The translations under genes were made by a program, and so were the position numbers. A stretch of DNA of 36,076 nt from UMGS1601 sp964617585 (lineage in GTDB: Bacteria; Bacillota; Clostridia; Oscillospirales; Ruminococcaceae). Under the pieces are notes generated by a model. The model saw only the letters and a program-made list of their open reading frames with translations, was not told the DNA's origin and did no database searches. Every line of letters starts with the position of its first letter. The stretch's first letter is position 1. Of this stretch, positions 1 to 7,930 are shown piece after piece. Where the stretch lies: the NCBI GenBank assembly GCA_964617585.1, contig CAZTXS010000015.1, positions 1 to 36,076 of the forward strand, given 5' to 3'.

Positions 1-51
1 AAAATTAAATAAGCTTTCTTCTAAAATATCCATATTACCCGCAAGGGAACA

Positions 52-86
52 AAAATCCTGATGTGCATATGCACATCAGGGTTTTT
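52..86. terminator. Bidirectional intrinsic terminator (perfect palindrome)
   Basis: Positions 57-80 form a perfect palindrome with two 12-base arms. It is preceded by a run of A (51-55) and followed by GTTTTT (81-86), so it can terminate on either strand. It most likely ends the gene lying before the window. Confidence 0.75.
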
Positions 87-135
87 GTTAGTGCAGGAAT
101 GCTTGGTGAGGGGATAAAAATAACAAAAATATAAG

Positions 136-172
136 ACCTCCTTTGATTTTATTAAATCATAGGAGGTTTTGC
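136..172 (+). terminator. Intrinsic terminator
   Basis: ACCTCCT at 136-142 pairs with AGGAGGT at 161-167 and an inner TGATTT/AAATCA extends the stem, followed by TTTT. This is a second terminator 50 bases after the first. From about 173 to 345 the DNA is very AT-rich and I see no gene or clear motif. Confidence 0.65.
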
Positions 173-345
173 TAATTTTATGGGGAATTAAATATTCTAT
201 AATTCGACATTATTCTATGACTAATATAAACATATGATATTAAATTCGATTTAAAAAAATAAATTTATTCAATTTATGACAAAATACTGCGTTATATTAC
301 TGTTAAAAATAATTATATCATTTGTGGCGGTTGAAAAATTGACCG

Positions 346-375
346 TTGACATAATAAGTTGAATTAAAGTATAAT
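346..375 (+). promoter_or_regulatory. Sigma-A promoter of AbrB-family gene
   Basis: TTGACA (346-351), 18-base spacer, TATAAT (370-375). Both hexamers match consensus. A second TATAAT lies at 394-399, touching the repeat fragment upstream of the gene. Confidence 0.75.
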
Positions 376-396
376 CAAGCTAGTAAAATATGTTAT

Positions 397-418
397 AATG
401 ACGGGCAAGCCCTTATTA
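397..418 (-). repeat. End fragment of the dispersed structured repeat (copy H1)
   Basis: The sequence ATGACGGGCAAGCCCTTATT is the same as the terminal segment of the full repeats at 9002, 11383 and others, in reverse orientation. Only this end is present. It sits between the promoter and the ribosome binding site of the AbrB-family gene. A sister fragment lies just after that gene at 688-712. Confidence 0.7.
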
Positions 419-433
419 ACAGGAGTGATAATA

Positions 434-682
434 ATGAAATCGTTAGAAATATTAAGATCGCTTGACAGTGTAGGAAGAATAGTTCTTCCTATTGATCTGA
501 GAAAAAAGTTCAATTTAGCAAGCGGAGATATGATTGAGATATTTGTGGAAAATGAAGTTATTGTACTTAAAAAATGCGTTGATAAATGCAGCTTTTGCGA
601 AAGCACAGAAAACCTGACAAAGCTTAAAGAAAAATTCATTTGCAGCGAGTGCAGGGAGCAGTTTAAAAACAAGTTAAAATAA
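434..682 (+). CDS. AbrB/SpoVT-family transcriptional regulator (paralogue 1)
   Basis: An 82-residue DNA-binding regulator of the AbrB family. Residues 1-48 form the swapped-hairpin AbrB domain, with the typical LDSVGRIVLPIDLRK core. The tail carries CSFC and CSEC, a CxxC pair like a small zinc ribbon, which is common in clostridial AbrB proteins. The start is the ATG at 434 because AGGAGTG (421-427) lies 7 bases upstream; an in-frame ATG at 398 lies inside a repeat fragment and has no ribosome binding site. A consensus promoter (346-375) precedes it. The gene is flanked by two same-orientation repeat fragments. A better conserved paralogue is at 29642-29881. Targets are unknown; in this family they are usually transition-state or sporulation genes. 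Confidence 0.88.
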   Translation: MKSLEILRSLDSVGRIVLPIDLRKKFNLASGDMIEIFVENEVIVLKKCVDKCSFCESTENLTKLKEKFICSECREQFKNKLK

Positions 683-687
683 TAGTA

Positions 688-712
688 TAATGACGGGCAA
701 GCTCTTATTGAA
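688..712 (-). repeat. End fragment of the dispersed structured repeat (copy H2)
   Basis: TGACGGGCAAGCTCTTATTG matches the same terminal segment as the fragment at 397-418, with one change (CTC for CCC), in the same orientation. It lies 6 bases after the AbrB-family stop codon. Both fragments are preceded by TATAATG. Confidence 0.65.
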
Positions 713-760
713 GCAAAAAAATTACTTTCACAACATTTATATAAAAATAACGCAGCTTAA

Positions 761-789
761 TTGACAAATAAAAGAGTAAGTGGTATAAT
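761..789 (+). promoter_or_regulatory. Sigma-A promoter of the envelope glycosylation operon
   Basis: TTGACA (761-766), 17-base spacer, TATAAT (784-789): a full consensus promoter about 57 bases before the YfhO start. No other clear promoter was seen before the terminator at 8967-9003, so it probably drives the whole seven-gene operon. Confidence 0.8.
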
Positions 790-845
790 ATACAAAGTAT
801 TTTGGGGAAAAGTGTTATAATGTTTTCGATTAAGGGGAGATAACT

Positions 846-3659
846 TTGAAAACGGTGGAGAAACTAAGAAAAAATGTATATTTGTTATATACGTTGCTGT
901 TTTTAATAACGGCTTTTTTTGCGTTTTTTTGGTTTATATTTTATGGAAAAACTTTCATATATAAAGTAGATGCGTATTTGCAGCATTACAGTTTTTTAGT
1001 TAAGCTCAGAAGATTCATTACTGATATTTTTGGTGGCAATGGAGTTTCGCTTTGGTCATGGGATTCAGGTCTTGGTTCAGACACCATAGGTAATTTTGCA
1101 ATAGTATTCTGCGATCCTTTTGCATATATTGCCGCTGCTTTTAAGCCGAAGTATATTGATATAGGATATACTATATCAGTTATTTTACGTCTTTATTTTG
1201 CCGGAATTACCATGATGGCGTTCTTGCGCTATAGGGAAAAAAGTTCTTTTCAAACCCTTGTCGGAGGTATTGCATACGCTTTTTCGGCATGGGCTGTCGG
1301 TTGTATAAGGCACGCTTTTTTTCTAAATCCATTGTTGATTTTTCCGCTGTTGATTTTGGGCGTTGACAAGATTGATAAGGAAAAGAAACCGCTGATTTTC
1401 ATACTATCAATAGTTTTCTCTATAATAACCAGTTTTTATTTTTCATATATGTCGGCGATTCTTGTAATTGTTTATATTGTTGCAAAATACTTTTTGGAAA
1501 ATGAAAACCGAAAGTCCCTTAGAGATTTTTTCAAAAGATTTTTTAAATTTGTACTTTATGCGATTATTGCGTTGTTTATATCTGCGCCGATTTTGATTCC
1601 TGTGTTCTATACTTTGATTAATGCTAATAAAACTTCAGGGGTACAGATAAATGTGTTTTATGTCCTTAAAGATGCTTTAAGGTACGTTCCAAGCTATATT
1701 TCTAACATGGAAATCAATGAGAACTATTCATATACATCCTTGTCAATGATATGTCTTGCTATGATTCCTGCCATGATATTGGATTTTAAGAAAAAGATAA
1801 ACCGCCTTCCGTCTGTTATGGCTTTAATATGCGCTGTAATGGCGGCTTTTCCGGTGTTCGGAAGTATTTTCAACGGCTTCAGCTACTCGGTGGGAAGATG
1901 GTGTTATATGTTTGCTTTCTTCTTGGTATGGGCAAGCGTCAGCGCACTTGATTTTGAAAAGTTTAAGGAGGCTTCATATAAAAAGTCATTCAAAACTATT
2001 TTATCTGTTATGATTGTTATTTTTGCAGTGTCACTTATTCTGGGTAAAATGGTATTTAATGTTTTCCCTAATGAAAATTTATACACAGCGATGTTAAATC
2101 TTATTTTCCTTGTTGTTTTTGCGAATCTAGTATGCAGTGAAATGGAAAATCGAAGAATATCAAAAACAACAGTTATAATTACTCTGATGGTTGCAAATAT
2201 CGGACTTGTATATTTAATTGATTATTCACCCAATTTGTCTAATGAGCTTTCTAATTATTTGGATGTAGGAAAAGCATATAATCAGTATTCGGATTCGGCT
2301 CAGAGAGTGGGAACAGAAATAGAAGATGATGATTTCTACAGAATAGATCAGGTTGAAAATTCTACATCTAATGGCTATATTATTTATACACATACTCCTG
2401 CTAATGATAATATGTTTTTTGGAACACGTTCTATATATAGTTATATATCCACTATTGATAACAGAATATTTGATTATAATAAAGCTTTGTGTAATAGCGC
2501 AGGATATTACAGAAGAATTTGTACTAATTCCAACGATAACCGAAGCAGAATAAATTTTCTTCAAGGAGTGAAGTATTTTATAGGTGATGATCCTGAGAAA
2601 AACATTAAGGTTTCGCAGTATGCCGGATATGGTTTTAAAAAATATAAAAATATTGAAGGTATAGAGGTTTTAAAAAGTCGCTATAAGGCGTCTTTAGGAT
2701 ATGTGTTTGAAAACACAATAAGTGAAAAAGAATTTATGAAGTACGATTTTCTTGACCGTGAACAAATTATGATGCAGGCTTGTCTTGCAGATGAAAAGGA
2801 TACATCTGTGTCGAATATTGACGCAGAAGATATTTCTTTAGATTCTAAAAAAATCAGTTATACGGTTAATTCAGAAAGCGGTCTTAAATTCAGAGATGGT
2901 AATATTGACGTAACCTCCGAGGATTCGCGACTTACAATAATTACAGATGAAATAAAAAACAGTGAAGTTTGTGTCGTATTTAAAAATCTAAAGAAAAAGC
3001 CGGCTACTTATGATGAGTTTAAAAACGAGATGGCGGAAGAAAATATAAATTCAAAAATAGAAGAGGACAAGTTTGATGCTGAAAATATTTCATATTATTC
3101 ATATGAAAACTTTGTTGTATATGTCAATAAGCCCGGCATTACAAAGCGGCTTTTAAATGCAGACGGCGATAACCAAGGCTTCAGTGATGTTGAAAACTAT
3201 ATTGCCAATATGGGTTATTATGAATCTACAGACGGAATCATAAATATTGACTTTAAAACAATCGGCGAATATACCTTTGATTCTATAGAAGTTATCGCCG
3301 TATCACAGAAGAATTTTGACGAGCAGGCAAAAAAGCTGGAGGATAACAGATTAAATGTTACCGAGTTTTATGATAACTATGTAAAGGGTACTGTTGATTC
3401 TGATTACGACGGAGTTCTTTATTTGAACATACCTTATAATGACGGATGGAAGGTTTATATTGACGGTGAAGAACAGGAAACCTACATTGCGGATATTGCT
3501 TTTATAGGAACCGATATTAAAAAGGGAAAGCATATAGTAGAGCTTAAATACAGACCTGTAGGGTTTAAGATAAGCCTGATAATGGGCGCTGCGGGTGTTG
3601 CAGCTCTGTCGGTTGTATTAATATTCAGGAAGAAGAAAAATAAAAGTAAGAAAAACTAA
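846..3659 (+). CDS. YfhO-family multi-pass membrane glycosyltransferase (GT-C type)
   Basis: A 937-residue membrane protein of the YfhO family. It has an N-terminal membrane segment near residues 12-34, then an acidic motif VDAYLQHY near residue 41, which matches the loop Asp of GT-C enzymes. About ten more membrane segments follow to about residue 460, then a large extracellular domain (about 475-900), a closing membrane helix (about 903-925) and a lysine-rich tail. In Bacillus, YfhO works with CsbB and GtcA to move a sugar from undecaprenyl phosphate to lipoteichoic acid outside the cell; both partners are encoded downstream here. The start is TTG at 846, with AAGGGGAG at 832-839. The acceptor polymer cannot be read from the sequence. 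Confidence 0.88.
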   Translation: MKTVEKLRKNVYLLYTLLFLITAFFAFFWFIFYGKTFIYKVDAYLQHYSFLVKLRRFITDIFGGNGVSLWSWDSGLGSDTIGNFAIVFCDPFAYIAAAFKPKYIDIGYTISVILRLYFAGITMMAFLRYREKSSFQTLVGGIAYAFSAWAVGCIRHAFFLNPLLIFPLLILGVDKIDKEKKPLIFILSIVFSIITSFYFSYMSAILVIVYIVAKYFLENENRKSLRDFFKRFFKFVLYAIIALFISAPILIPVFYTLINANKTSGVQINVFYVLKDALRYVPSYISNMEINENYSYTSLSMICLAMIPAMILDFKKKINRLPSVMALICAVMAAFPVFGSIFNGFSYSVGRWCYMFAFFLVWASVSALDFEKFKEASYKKSFKTILSVMIVIFAVSLILGKMVFNVFPNENLYTAMLNLIFLVVFANLVCSEMENRRISKTTVIITLMVANIGLVYLIDYSPNLSNELSNYLDVGKAYNQYSDSAQRVGTEIEDDDFYRIDQVENSTSNGYIIYTHTPANDNMFFGTRSIYSYISTIDNRIFDYNKALCNSAGYYRRICTNSNDNRSRINFLQGVKYFIGDDPEKNIKVSQYAGYGFKKYKNIEGIEVLKSRYKASLGYVFENTISEKEFMKYDFLDREQIMMQACLADEKDTSVSNIDAEDISLDSKKISYTVNSESGLKFRDGNIDVTSEDSRLTIITDEIKNSEVCVVFKNLKKKPATYDEFKNEMAEENINSKIEEDKFDAENISYYSYENFVVYVNKPGITKRLLNADGDNQGFSDVENYIANMGYYESTDGIINIDFKTIGEYTFDSIEVIAVSQKNFDEQAKKLEDNRLNVTEFYDNYVKGTVDSDYDGVLYLNIPYNDGWKVYIDGEEQETYIADIAFIGTDIKKGKHIVELKYRPVGFKISLIMGAAGVAALSVVLIFRKKKNKSKKN

Positions 3660-3680
3660 GGAATGAGGCGTTATAGGATT

Positions 3681-4664
3681 ATGAAAAAGGTTTCTGTTGT
3701 TATACCGCTTTATAATTCGTCAAACACAATAGGAGAAGTAATCGACGAAGTAACTAAAGAATTTGACAGGCTTGAAAAATATGAGCTTGAAATGGTTCTC
3801 GTTAATGATTGCAGTCCTGATAATGTTTTTGAATTAGTTAGCAGCATAGCAAAAGAACGCAACGATATTAAGGTTCTTGACCTGGCAAAGAACTCCGGAC
3901 AGACTAATGCAATGTTTGCAGGCTATAAGTATGCAACCGGTGATTATATAGTTAATATGGATGATGATTTGCAGATGCCGGGATATGAAATCGGAAACAT
4001 GATTGAAGCTCTTGAAACCCGTGAACTGGACGTTGTTTTTGCCAAATACGAGAAGCAGAAAGAAAGCTCATTCAGGCTTTTCGGAAGCAGAATAAATACT
4101 TTTATGACCGAAAAAATGATAGGAAAGCCGAAAAACCTCAAAATTAACAACTTTTTTGTTATGAGAAGGTTTGTAAAAGACGCTATTATTCAGTATTCAA
4201 ATAACTATCCTTATGTTTATGGGATAATTTTTAAGGTAACAAGCAGGGTAGGAAATGTTCTGTGCGAGCATAGAGAACGTACAAACGGTAAATCAAATTA
4301 TACGTTAAAAAAGCTTATAAATCTATGGCTGAACGGCTTTTTAAACTTTTCGGTGAAGCCTCTAAGAATGGCAACTTCTATCGGAATATTAATAACATTT
4401 ATAAGCTTTATCATTGGACTGATACTTATAATACAGCACTTAATCAATCCGAGCGGAGTTGCCGGCTGGACTTCGACTATAGTTACCGTTATTTTTCTTT
4501 CGGGCATTCAGCTTTTTTCAATCGGTATAGTCGGGGAGTATCTGGGAAGGCTATATATATCTTCCAGTAAGTTGCCGACATATGTTATCAGGCAGAAAAT
4601 TAACTGCGATGAAGAGAAAAACGAAAGCAATGCGACAGAAGGCGAAGTAAATAATGAAAATTAA
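3681..4664 (+). CDS. GT2 glycosyltransferase, CsbB/GtrB/DPM1 type (undecaprenyl-phosphate glycosyltransferase)
   Basis: A 327-residue family 2 glycosyltransferase with a C-terminal membrane anchor. The GT-A domain starts VSVVIPLYN, has NDCSPDN at about 42-48, and the metal-binding DDDLQ at 94-98. Two membrane helices follow (about 235-258 and 268-292), ending in the EYLGRLY motif of the DPM1/GtrB subfamily. These enzymes transfer a sugar from a nucleotide to undecaprenyl phosphate on the cytoplasmic face. The in-frame ATG at 3663 has its AAGGA directly abutting it, so I prefer ATG 3681, which gives the normal family N-terminus. The gene begins 21 bases after the YfhO stop and its 3' end overlaps the aminotransferase start by 11 bases. 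I infer the donor is the dTDP-sugar made by this operon. Confidence 0.9.
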   Translation: MKKVSVVIPLYNSSNTIGEVIDEVTKEFDRLEKYELEMVLVNDCSPDNVFELVSSIAKERNDIKVLDLAKNSGQTNAMFAGYKYATGDYIVNMDDDLQMPGYEIGNMIEALETRELDVVFAKYEKQKESSFRLFGSRINTFMTEKMIGKPKNLKINNFFVMRRFVKDAIIQYSNNYPYVYGIIFKVTSRVGNVLCEHRERTNGKSNYTLKKLINLWLNGFLNFSVKPLRMATSIGILITFISFIIGLILIIQHLINPSGVAGWTSTIVTVIFLSGIQLFSIGIVGEYLGRLYISSSKLPTYVIRQKINCDEEKNESNATEGEVNNEN

Positions 4665-5799
4665 TAAACCTATTTTAGTGACGCGTCCATTTATGCCTCC
4701 CAAGGAAACTGTTATGAAGTATATGGATAGTATGTGGGAAACAAGATGGCTTACAAATAACGGACCTTTGGTAAAACAGCTTGAAGCTTCTCTTGTCAAT
4801 AAGCTGTCGGTAGAAGAAGTGGTGGTTTTTGCGAACGGGCATTTAGCTCTTGACAGCATATTTCGTGTTTTTGATTTTCCTGAGGGAAGCGAGGTAATCA
4901 CAACGCCTTATACGTTTGTATCTACTACAAACGCTATTGAAATGAATGGATTAAGACCTGTTTTTTGCGATATTAAGGAAAGCGACTGTACAATTGATGA
5001 AAGTAAAATTGAAAATCTTATAACGGATAAAACGGTGGCTGTCTGCCCGGTACACGTTTATGGATTTCCGTGTAATACTGATGTAATTGAAAAAATTGCA
5101 AATCGGCATAATCTTAAAGTAATTTATGACAGCGCTCATGCTTTTGGCGTCCGGTTAAACGGAAAAGGTATAGCTTCATATGGGGATGTATCTATGTTTT
5201 CCATGCACGCTACAAAGGTTTTTCATACTGTTGAGGGGGGAGCTGCGGCTTTTTCCGATTATTCATTAAGAGAAAAGCTGATGAATAAGAAAAATTTCGG
5301 ATTAAAAGATAAAGAAGATGTTTATGAGGCTTCTTTTAATGCTAAAATGTCCGATATGCACGCTGCGGTCGGTCTTGCCAATTTAGAAAGCTTCGACAGG
5401 CAGGTTGAAAAGAGAAAAGCTTTGGTCGAACGGTACATTTTAAATATCGGAAAAATAAACGGAGAGAAAAAGAATTCAAAGATAAGGTTATTTAGTTTCG
5501 ACAGGAAAGACGTTTTGTATAACTATGCATATTTTCCTGTAATAATTAACGATGAGTTCGGCATTTCAAGGGACGAGCTTGCGGATAGACTTTGGAGTAA
5601 AAAGAAAATTAACGCCAGAAAATACTTTTCTCCGCTGACAAGCAATATGACATATTACAGAAATAAATACGGCAAGAGCAATACTCCGACAGCCGAAAAA
5701 ATATCTGAGCGTATTTTAACACTGCCGTTATATTATGAGCTTACTCTTGAAGATGTAGACTATATTACTGATTCTATCTCAGAGCTTTCAGTGCAGTAA
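4654..5799 (+). CDS. DegT/DnrJ/EryC1 PLP aminotransferase, VioA-like (sugar C4 transaminase)
   Basis: A 381-residue sugar aminotransferase of fold type I. The N-terminus (KPILVTRPFMPP, then RWLTNNGP at 31-38) resembles VioA-type dTDP-4-keto-6-deoxyglucose 4-transaminases. Asp159 in YDSAHAFG should bind the pyridine nitrogen of PLP, and Lys188 in MHATKVFH should form the Schiff base. The expected reaction is glutamate-dependent amination at C4 of dTDP-4-keto-6-deoxyglucose, the product of RmlB in the same operon. No 3,4-ketoisomerase (FdtA/QdtA type) is present, which argues against a C3 amine. Gluco versus galacto configuration cannot be fixed from sequence. It overlaps the preceding GT2 gene by 11 bases, implying coupled translation. 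Confidence 0.88.
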   Translation: MKINKPILVTRPFMPPKETVMKYMDSMWETRWLTNNGPLVKQLEASLVNKLSVEEVVVFANGHLALDSIFRVFDFPEGSEVITTPYTFVSTTNAIEMNGLRPVFCDIKESDCTIDESKIENLITDKTVAVCPVHVYGFPCNTDVIEKIANRHNLKVIYDSAHAFGVRLNGKGIASYGDVSMFSMHATKVFHTVEGGAAAFSDYSLREKLMNKKNFGLKDKEDVYEASFNAKMSDMHAAVGLANLESFDRQVEKRKALVERYILNIGKINGEKKNSKIRLFSFDRKDVLYNYAYFPVIINDEFGISRDELADRLWSKKKINARKYFSPLTSNMTYYRNKYGKSNTPTAEKISERILTLPLYYELTLEDVDYITDSISELSVQ

Positions 5800-5806
5800 T
5801 ACGAAT

Positions 5807-5914
5807 TTCAATAAGGGCTTGCCCGTCATTCAATGCGGCAAGGGTCGGCATTGACGACAGAGTAATGAAACCCGCCGTCTATAGGAGGAGGGGGACATCT
5901 TGCCTTAGTTATAA
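5807..5914 (+). repeat. Dispersed structured repeat, copy A (internally deleted)
   Basis: It begins TTCAATAAGGGCTTGCCCGT and ends CTTGCCTTAGTTATAA like the full copies, but lacks the long central hairpin. It starts 8 bases after the aminotransferase stop and lies inside the operon, before the GtrA gene. The remaining right half keeps the arm of the CCGCC/GGCGG hairpin, altered to AGGAGGAGGGGG. Confidence 0.85.
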
Positions 5915-5934
5915 GAAGAAAGACAGGCATTTTA

Positions 5935-6357
5935 ATGGTAGAAAAAATAAAAAAAATTAAAGAGATTTTTTTTACAAAGCAGTTTATATGTTTTGTGCTG
6001 GTTGGCTGTGTAAATACTTTCAACGGTATGTTGTTTCCGTTTTTATTTTCGTATATTATGAATGCAAATATAGCGTATGCCTTAAGTTATATACCATCTC
6101 TTACAGTATCTTATTTTCTTAACAGCGTAGTTACTTTTTCCGATAAAAGCTTTTCATTTCTTAAATATATAAAATTCTGTTTGTCATATGTTCCTAACTT
6201 CATTATTCAGAACATTTCTTTCTTTTTGGTTTATAATCTTGCCGGTCTGCCGAAGGTTTTTGCAATCCTGCTGGCTTCCGTCATAGGTATACCGCTTACT
6301 TTTCTTATAATGAAATTTTTTACCTTTAAAAAGGGAAAAGGGGAAAATAATGAGTAA
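5935..6357 (+). CDS. GtrA/GtcA-family membrane protein (undecaprenyl-phosphate-sugar flippase)
   Basis: A 140-residue GtrA-family protein with four membrane segments (about 16-36, 43-63, 76-98, 106-126) and the typical FVLVGCVNTFNG start and SFLNSVVTFSD-like loop (here SYFLNSVVTFSD). GtrA/GtcA proteins are thought to flip undecaprenyl-phosphate-linked sugar to the outer face of the membrane. With the GT2 and YfhO genes it completes the usual three-component glycosylation set. No strong Shine-Dalgarno lies at a normal distance from ATG 5935; AAGAAAG and AGG are weak candidates. The structured repeat A separates it from the preceding gene. It overlaps the next gene by 8 bases. Confidence 0.88.
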   Translation: MVEKIKKIKEIFFTKQFICFVLVGCVNTFNGMLFPFLFSYIMNANIAYALSYIPSLTVSYFLNSVVTFSDKSFSFLKYIKFCLSYVPNFIIQNISFFLVYNLAGLPKVFAILLASVIGIPLTFLIMKFFTFKKGKGENNE

Positions 6358-6967
6358 AAGAATTTTAGTTATCGGAGCAGGGGGTCATGCGAAATCTGTT
6401 CTCGACGCTTTAACAAGTTGCGGTGAGTATGACGAAATAGCTGTTTTAGAAGATTTCGGCGTAAAAGAAGTGTTGGGATTTAAAGTTATAGGGAAAGTAA
6501 GTGAAGCTGAAATTTTCTTAAAAGACTATGATTATGCGGTTGTTGCCGTAGGAAACAATGACTACAGATTAAAAACTATGAACGAGCTGAAGAAAAAAGG
6601 CTTTAAGCTACCTTGTGTAATACACAAAACTGCATATTTAAGCGAATATTCAACAGTCGGCGAGGGAAGCGTTTTGCTTGCTGATTCTGTTGTAAATGCA
6701 AACTCGAAAATAGGCAGCGGAGTTATTATAAACACCGCCGCAACCGTTGATCATGATTGCGAGATTGACGACGGTGTTCATTTATCGCCGAATTGCGCCT
6801 TGTGCGGCTCTGTTCATATAGGAAAAGAAACGTGGATAGGAGCAGGAGCTACGGTAATTGACCACATAAATATCGGTGAAAAATGTATAGTAGGAGCGGG
6901 AGCCGTAGTTGTTGAAAATTTCGGAAACAATATAAAAGCCTATGGCAATCCTGCGGTAAGGCATTAA
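6350..6967 (+). CDS. NeuD/PglD/VioB-family sugar O/N-acetyltransferase
   Basis: A 205-residue acetyltransferase of the NeuD/PglD/VioB family. Residues 1-85 form the Rossmann-like domain (ILVIGAGGHAKSVL), followed by a left-handed beta-helix of hexapeptide repeats. His135 in TVDHDCEI is the expected catalytic base, and GNPAVR is the usual end. PglD and VioB use acetyl-CoA to acetylate the C4 amino group of a nucleotide 4-amino-6-deoxy sugar. Next to a VioA-like transaminase and RmlAB, the natural substrate would be dTDP-4-amino-4,6-dideoxyhexose. AAGGGG precedes the ATG at normal spacing, and the gene overlaps GtrA by 8 bases. Acetyl is assumed as the acyl group; formyl is unlikely for this fold. 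Confidence 0.87.
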   Translation: MSKRILVIGAGGHAKSVLDALTSCGEYDEIAVLEDFGVKEVLGFKVIGKVSEAEIFLKDYDYAVVAVGNNDYRLKTMNELKKKGFKLPCVIHKTAYLSEYSTVGEGSVLLADSVVNANSKIGSGVIINTAATVDHDCEIDDGVHLSPNCALCGSVHIGKETWIGAGATVIDHINIGEKCIVGAGAVVVENFGNNIKAYGNPAVRH

Positions 6968-6980
6968 ATTTGTAATATGA

Positions 6981-7017
6981 GAGGAGGGTATGCTCTGCTA
7001 AAGAGCATAGACATCAT
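6981..7017 (+). promoter_or_regulatory. Shine-Dalgarno separated from the rfbA start by a hairpin
   Basis: GAGGAGGG (6981-6988) is the only strong ribosome binding site before rfbA but lies about 30 bases from ATG 7018. Between them ATGCTCT (6990-6996) pairs perfectly with AGAGCAT (7002-7008) around a 5-base loop. With the hairpin folded, the effective spacing is about 11 bases. The hairpin also contains a tiny ORF, ATGCTCTGCTAA (Met-Leu-Cys-stop). Confidence 0.65.
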
Positions 7018-7887
7018 ATGAAAGGTATAATTCTTGCAGGCGGAAGCGGAACAAGGCTTTATCCTATAACTAAGGTTGTTTCTAAGCAGCTTTTGCCGGT
7101 TTATGATAAACCGTTAATTTATTATCCTTTGTCGGTGCTGCTATTAGCGAAAATAAAGGAAATACTGATTATTTCCACGCCGGAAGACACTCCGCTTTAC
7201 AAAAAGCTTTTAGGCGACGGCTCAAGAATAGGGATTTCTATTCAGTATAAGGTACAGCCTGAGCCTAAGGGACTGGCTCAAGCGTTTGTTTTAGGAGAGG
7301 AATTTATAGGCGGCGACAGCGTATGCCTGATTCTCGGAGATAATGTGTTCTTCGGACAGGATTTTTCACGCCTTCTGTCCCGGGCGGTAAACCAAAATTG
7401 CGGTGCTACTGTTTTCGGGTATCCTGTAAAGAACCCTAAGGCGTTCGGAGTGGTGGAATTCGACGAAAACAACAAGGTTGTATCGATTGAAGAAAAACCT
7501 CAGAATCCTAAATCAAATTTCGCTGTTCCCGGACTGTATTTTTATGATAACAATGTTGTTGAAATTGCAAAGAATGTCCGGCCGTCTGAAAGGGGAGAGC
7601 TGGAGATAACTTCTGTGAATAACGCTTATCTTGAAAAAGGAAAACTGTCTGTTGTAACTCTGGGACGGGGAATGGCTTGGCTTGATACAGGCACGCCTCA
7701 GGGATTATTAAAAGCGGCTGAATATGTTGAGGCTGTTCAGTCACGTCAGGGATTTTATATAAGCTGTATAGAAGAAGTTGCCTGGCGAAGAGGTTTTATA
7801 TCAAAAGAACAGCTTTTTAAACTGGGTGAAGAGCTCAAAAACACAGATTACGGTAAGTATCTGATTTCGCTGACCGAAGAAACCTAA
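7018..7887 (+). CDS. rfbA: Glucose-1-phosphate thymidylyltransferase (RmlA)
   Basis: A 289-residue nucleotidyltransferase that makes dTDP-glucose from glucose-1-phosphate and dTTP, the first step to dTDP-deoxysugars. The nucleotide-binding signature LAGGSGTRLYPITK is at residues 6-19, followed by SKQLLPVYDKPLIYYPL. The metal-binding GDN (in LILGDNVFFG), EKP (in SIEEKPQNPK) and LDTGTP motifs are all present. Length is that of the normal short RmlA. ATG 7018 gives the canonical N-terminus, but its Shine-Dalgarno is displaced upstream by a hairpin (see 6981-7017). rfbC and rfbD do not follow, so the product is probably not routed to rhamnose here. Confidence 0.96.
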   Translation: MKGIILAGGSGTRLYPITKVVSKQLLPVYDKPLIYYPLSVLLLAKIKEILIISTPEDTPLYKKLLGDGSRIGISIQYKVQPEPKGLAQAFVLGEEFIGGDSVCLILGDNVFFGQDFSRLLSRAVNQNCGATVFGYPVKNPKAFGVVEFDENNKVVSIEEKPQNPKSNFAVPGLYFYDNNVVEIAKNVRPSERGELEITSVNNAYLEKGKLSVVTLGRGMAWLDTGTPQGLLKAAEYVEAVQSRQGFYISCIEEVAWRRGFISKEQLFKLGEELKNTDYGKYLISLTEET

Positions 7888-7897
7888 AAAGTATAAG

Positions 7898-7930
7898 AAG
7901 GAGGAAGGTTCCTTAAGGGACAAATGATAT
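7898..7930 (+). promoter_or_regulatory. Shine-Dalgarno separated from the rfbB start by a hairpin
   Basis: AAGGAGG (7898-7904) lies 26 bases before ATG 7931. GTTCC (7908-7912) can pair with GGGAC (7917-7921) around TTAA, with one G-U pair, leaving exactly 9 bases to the ATG, as in rfbA. A weaker AAGGG (7915-7919) at normal spacing overlaps the hairpin and could act alone, so the case is weaker than for rfbA. Confidence 0.5.

Noticed and set aside
398..433. Upstream in-frame start of the AbrB-family gene (94 residues)
   Set aside because: The ATG lies in a repeat fragment without a ribosome binding site; ATG 434 has AGGAG at good spacing and gives the family N-terminus.
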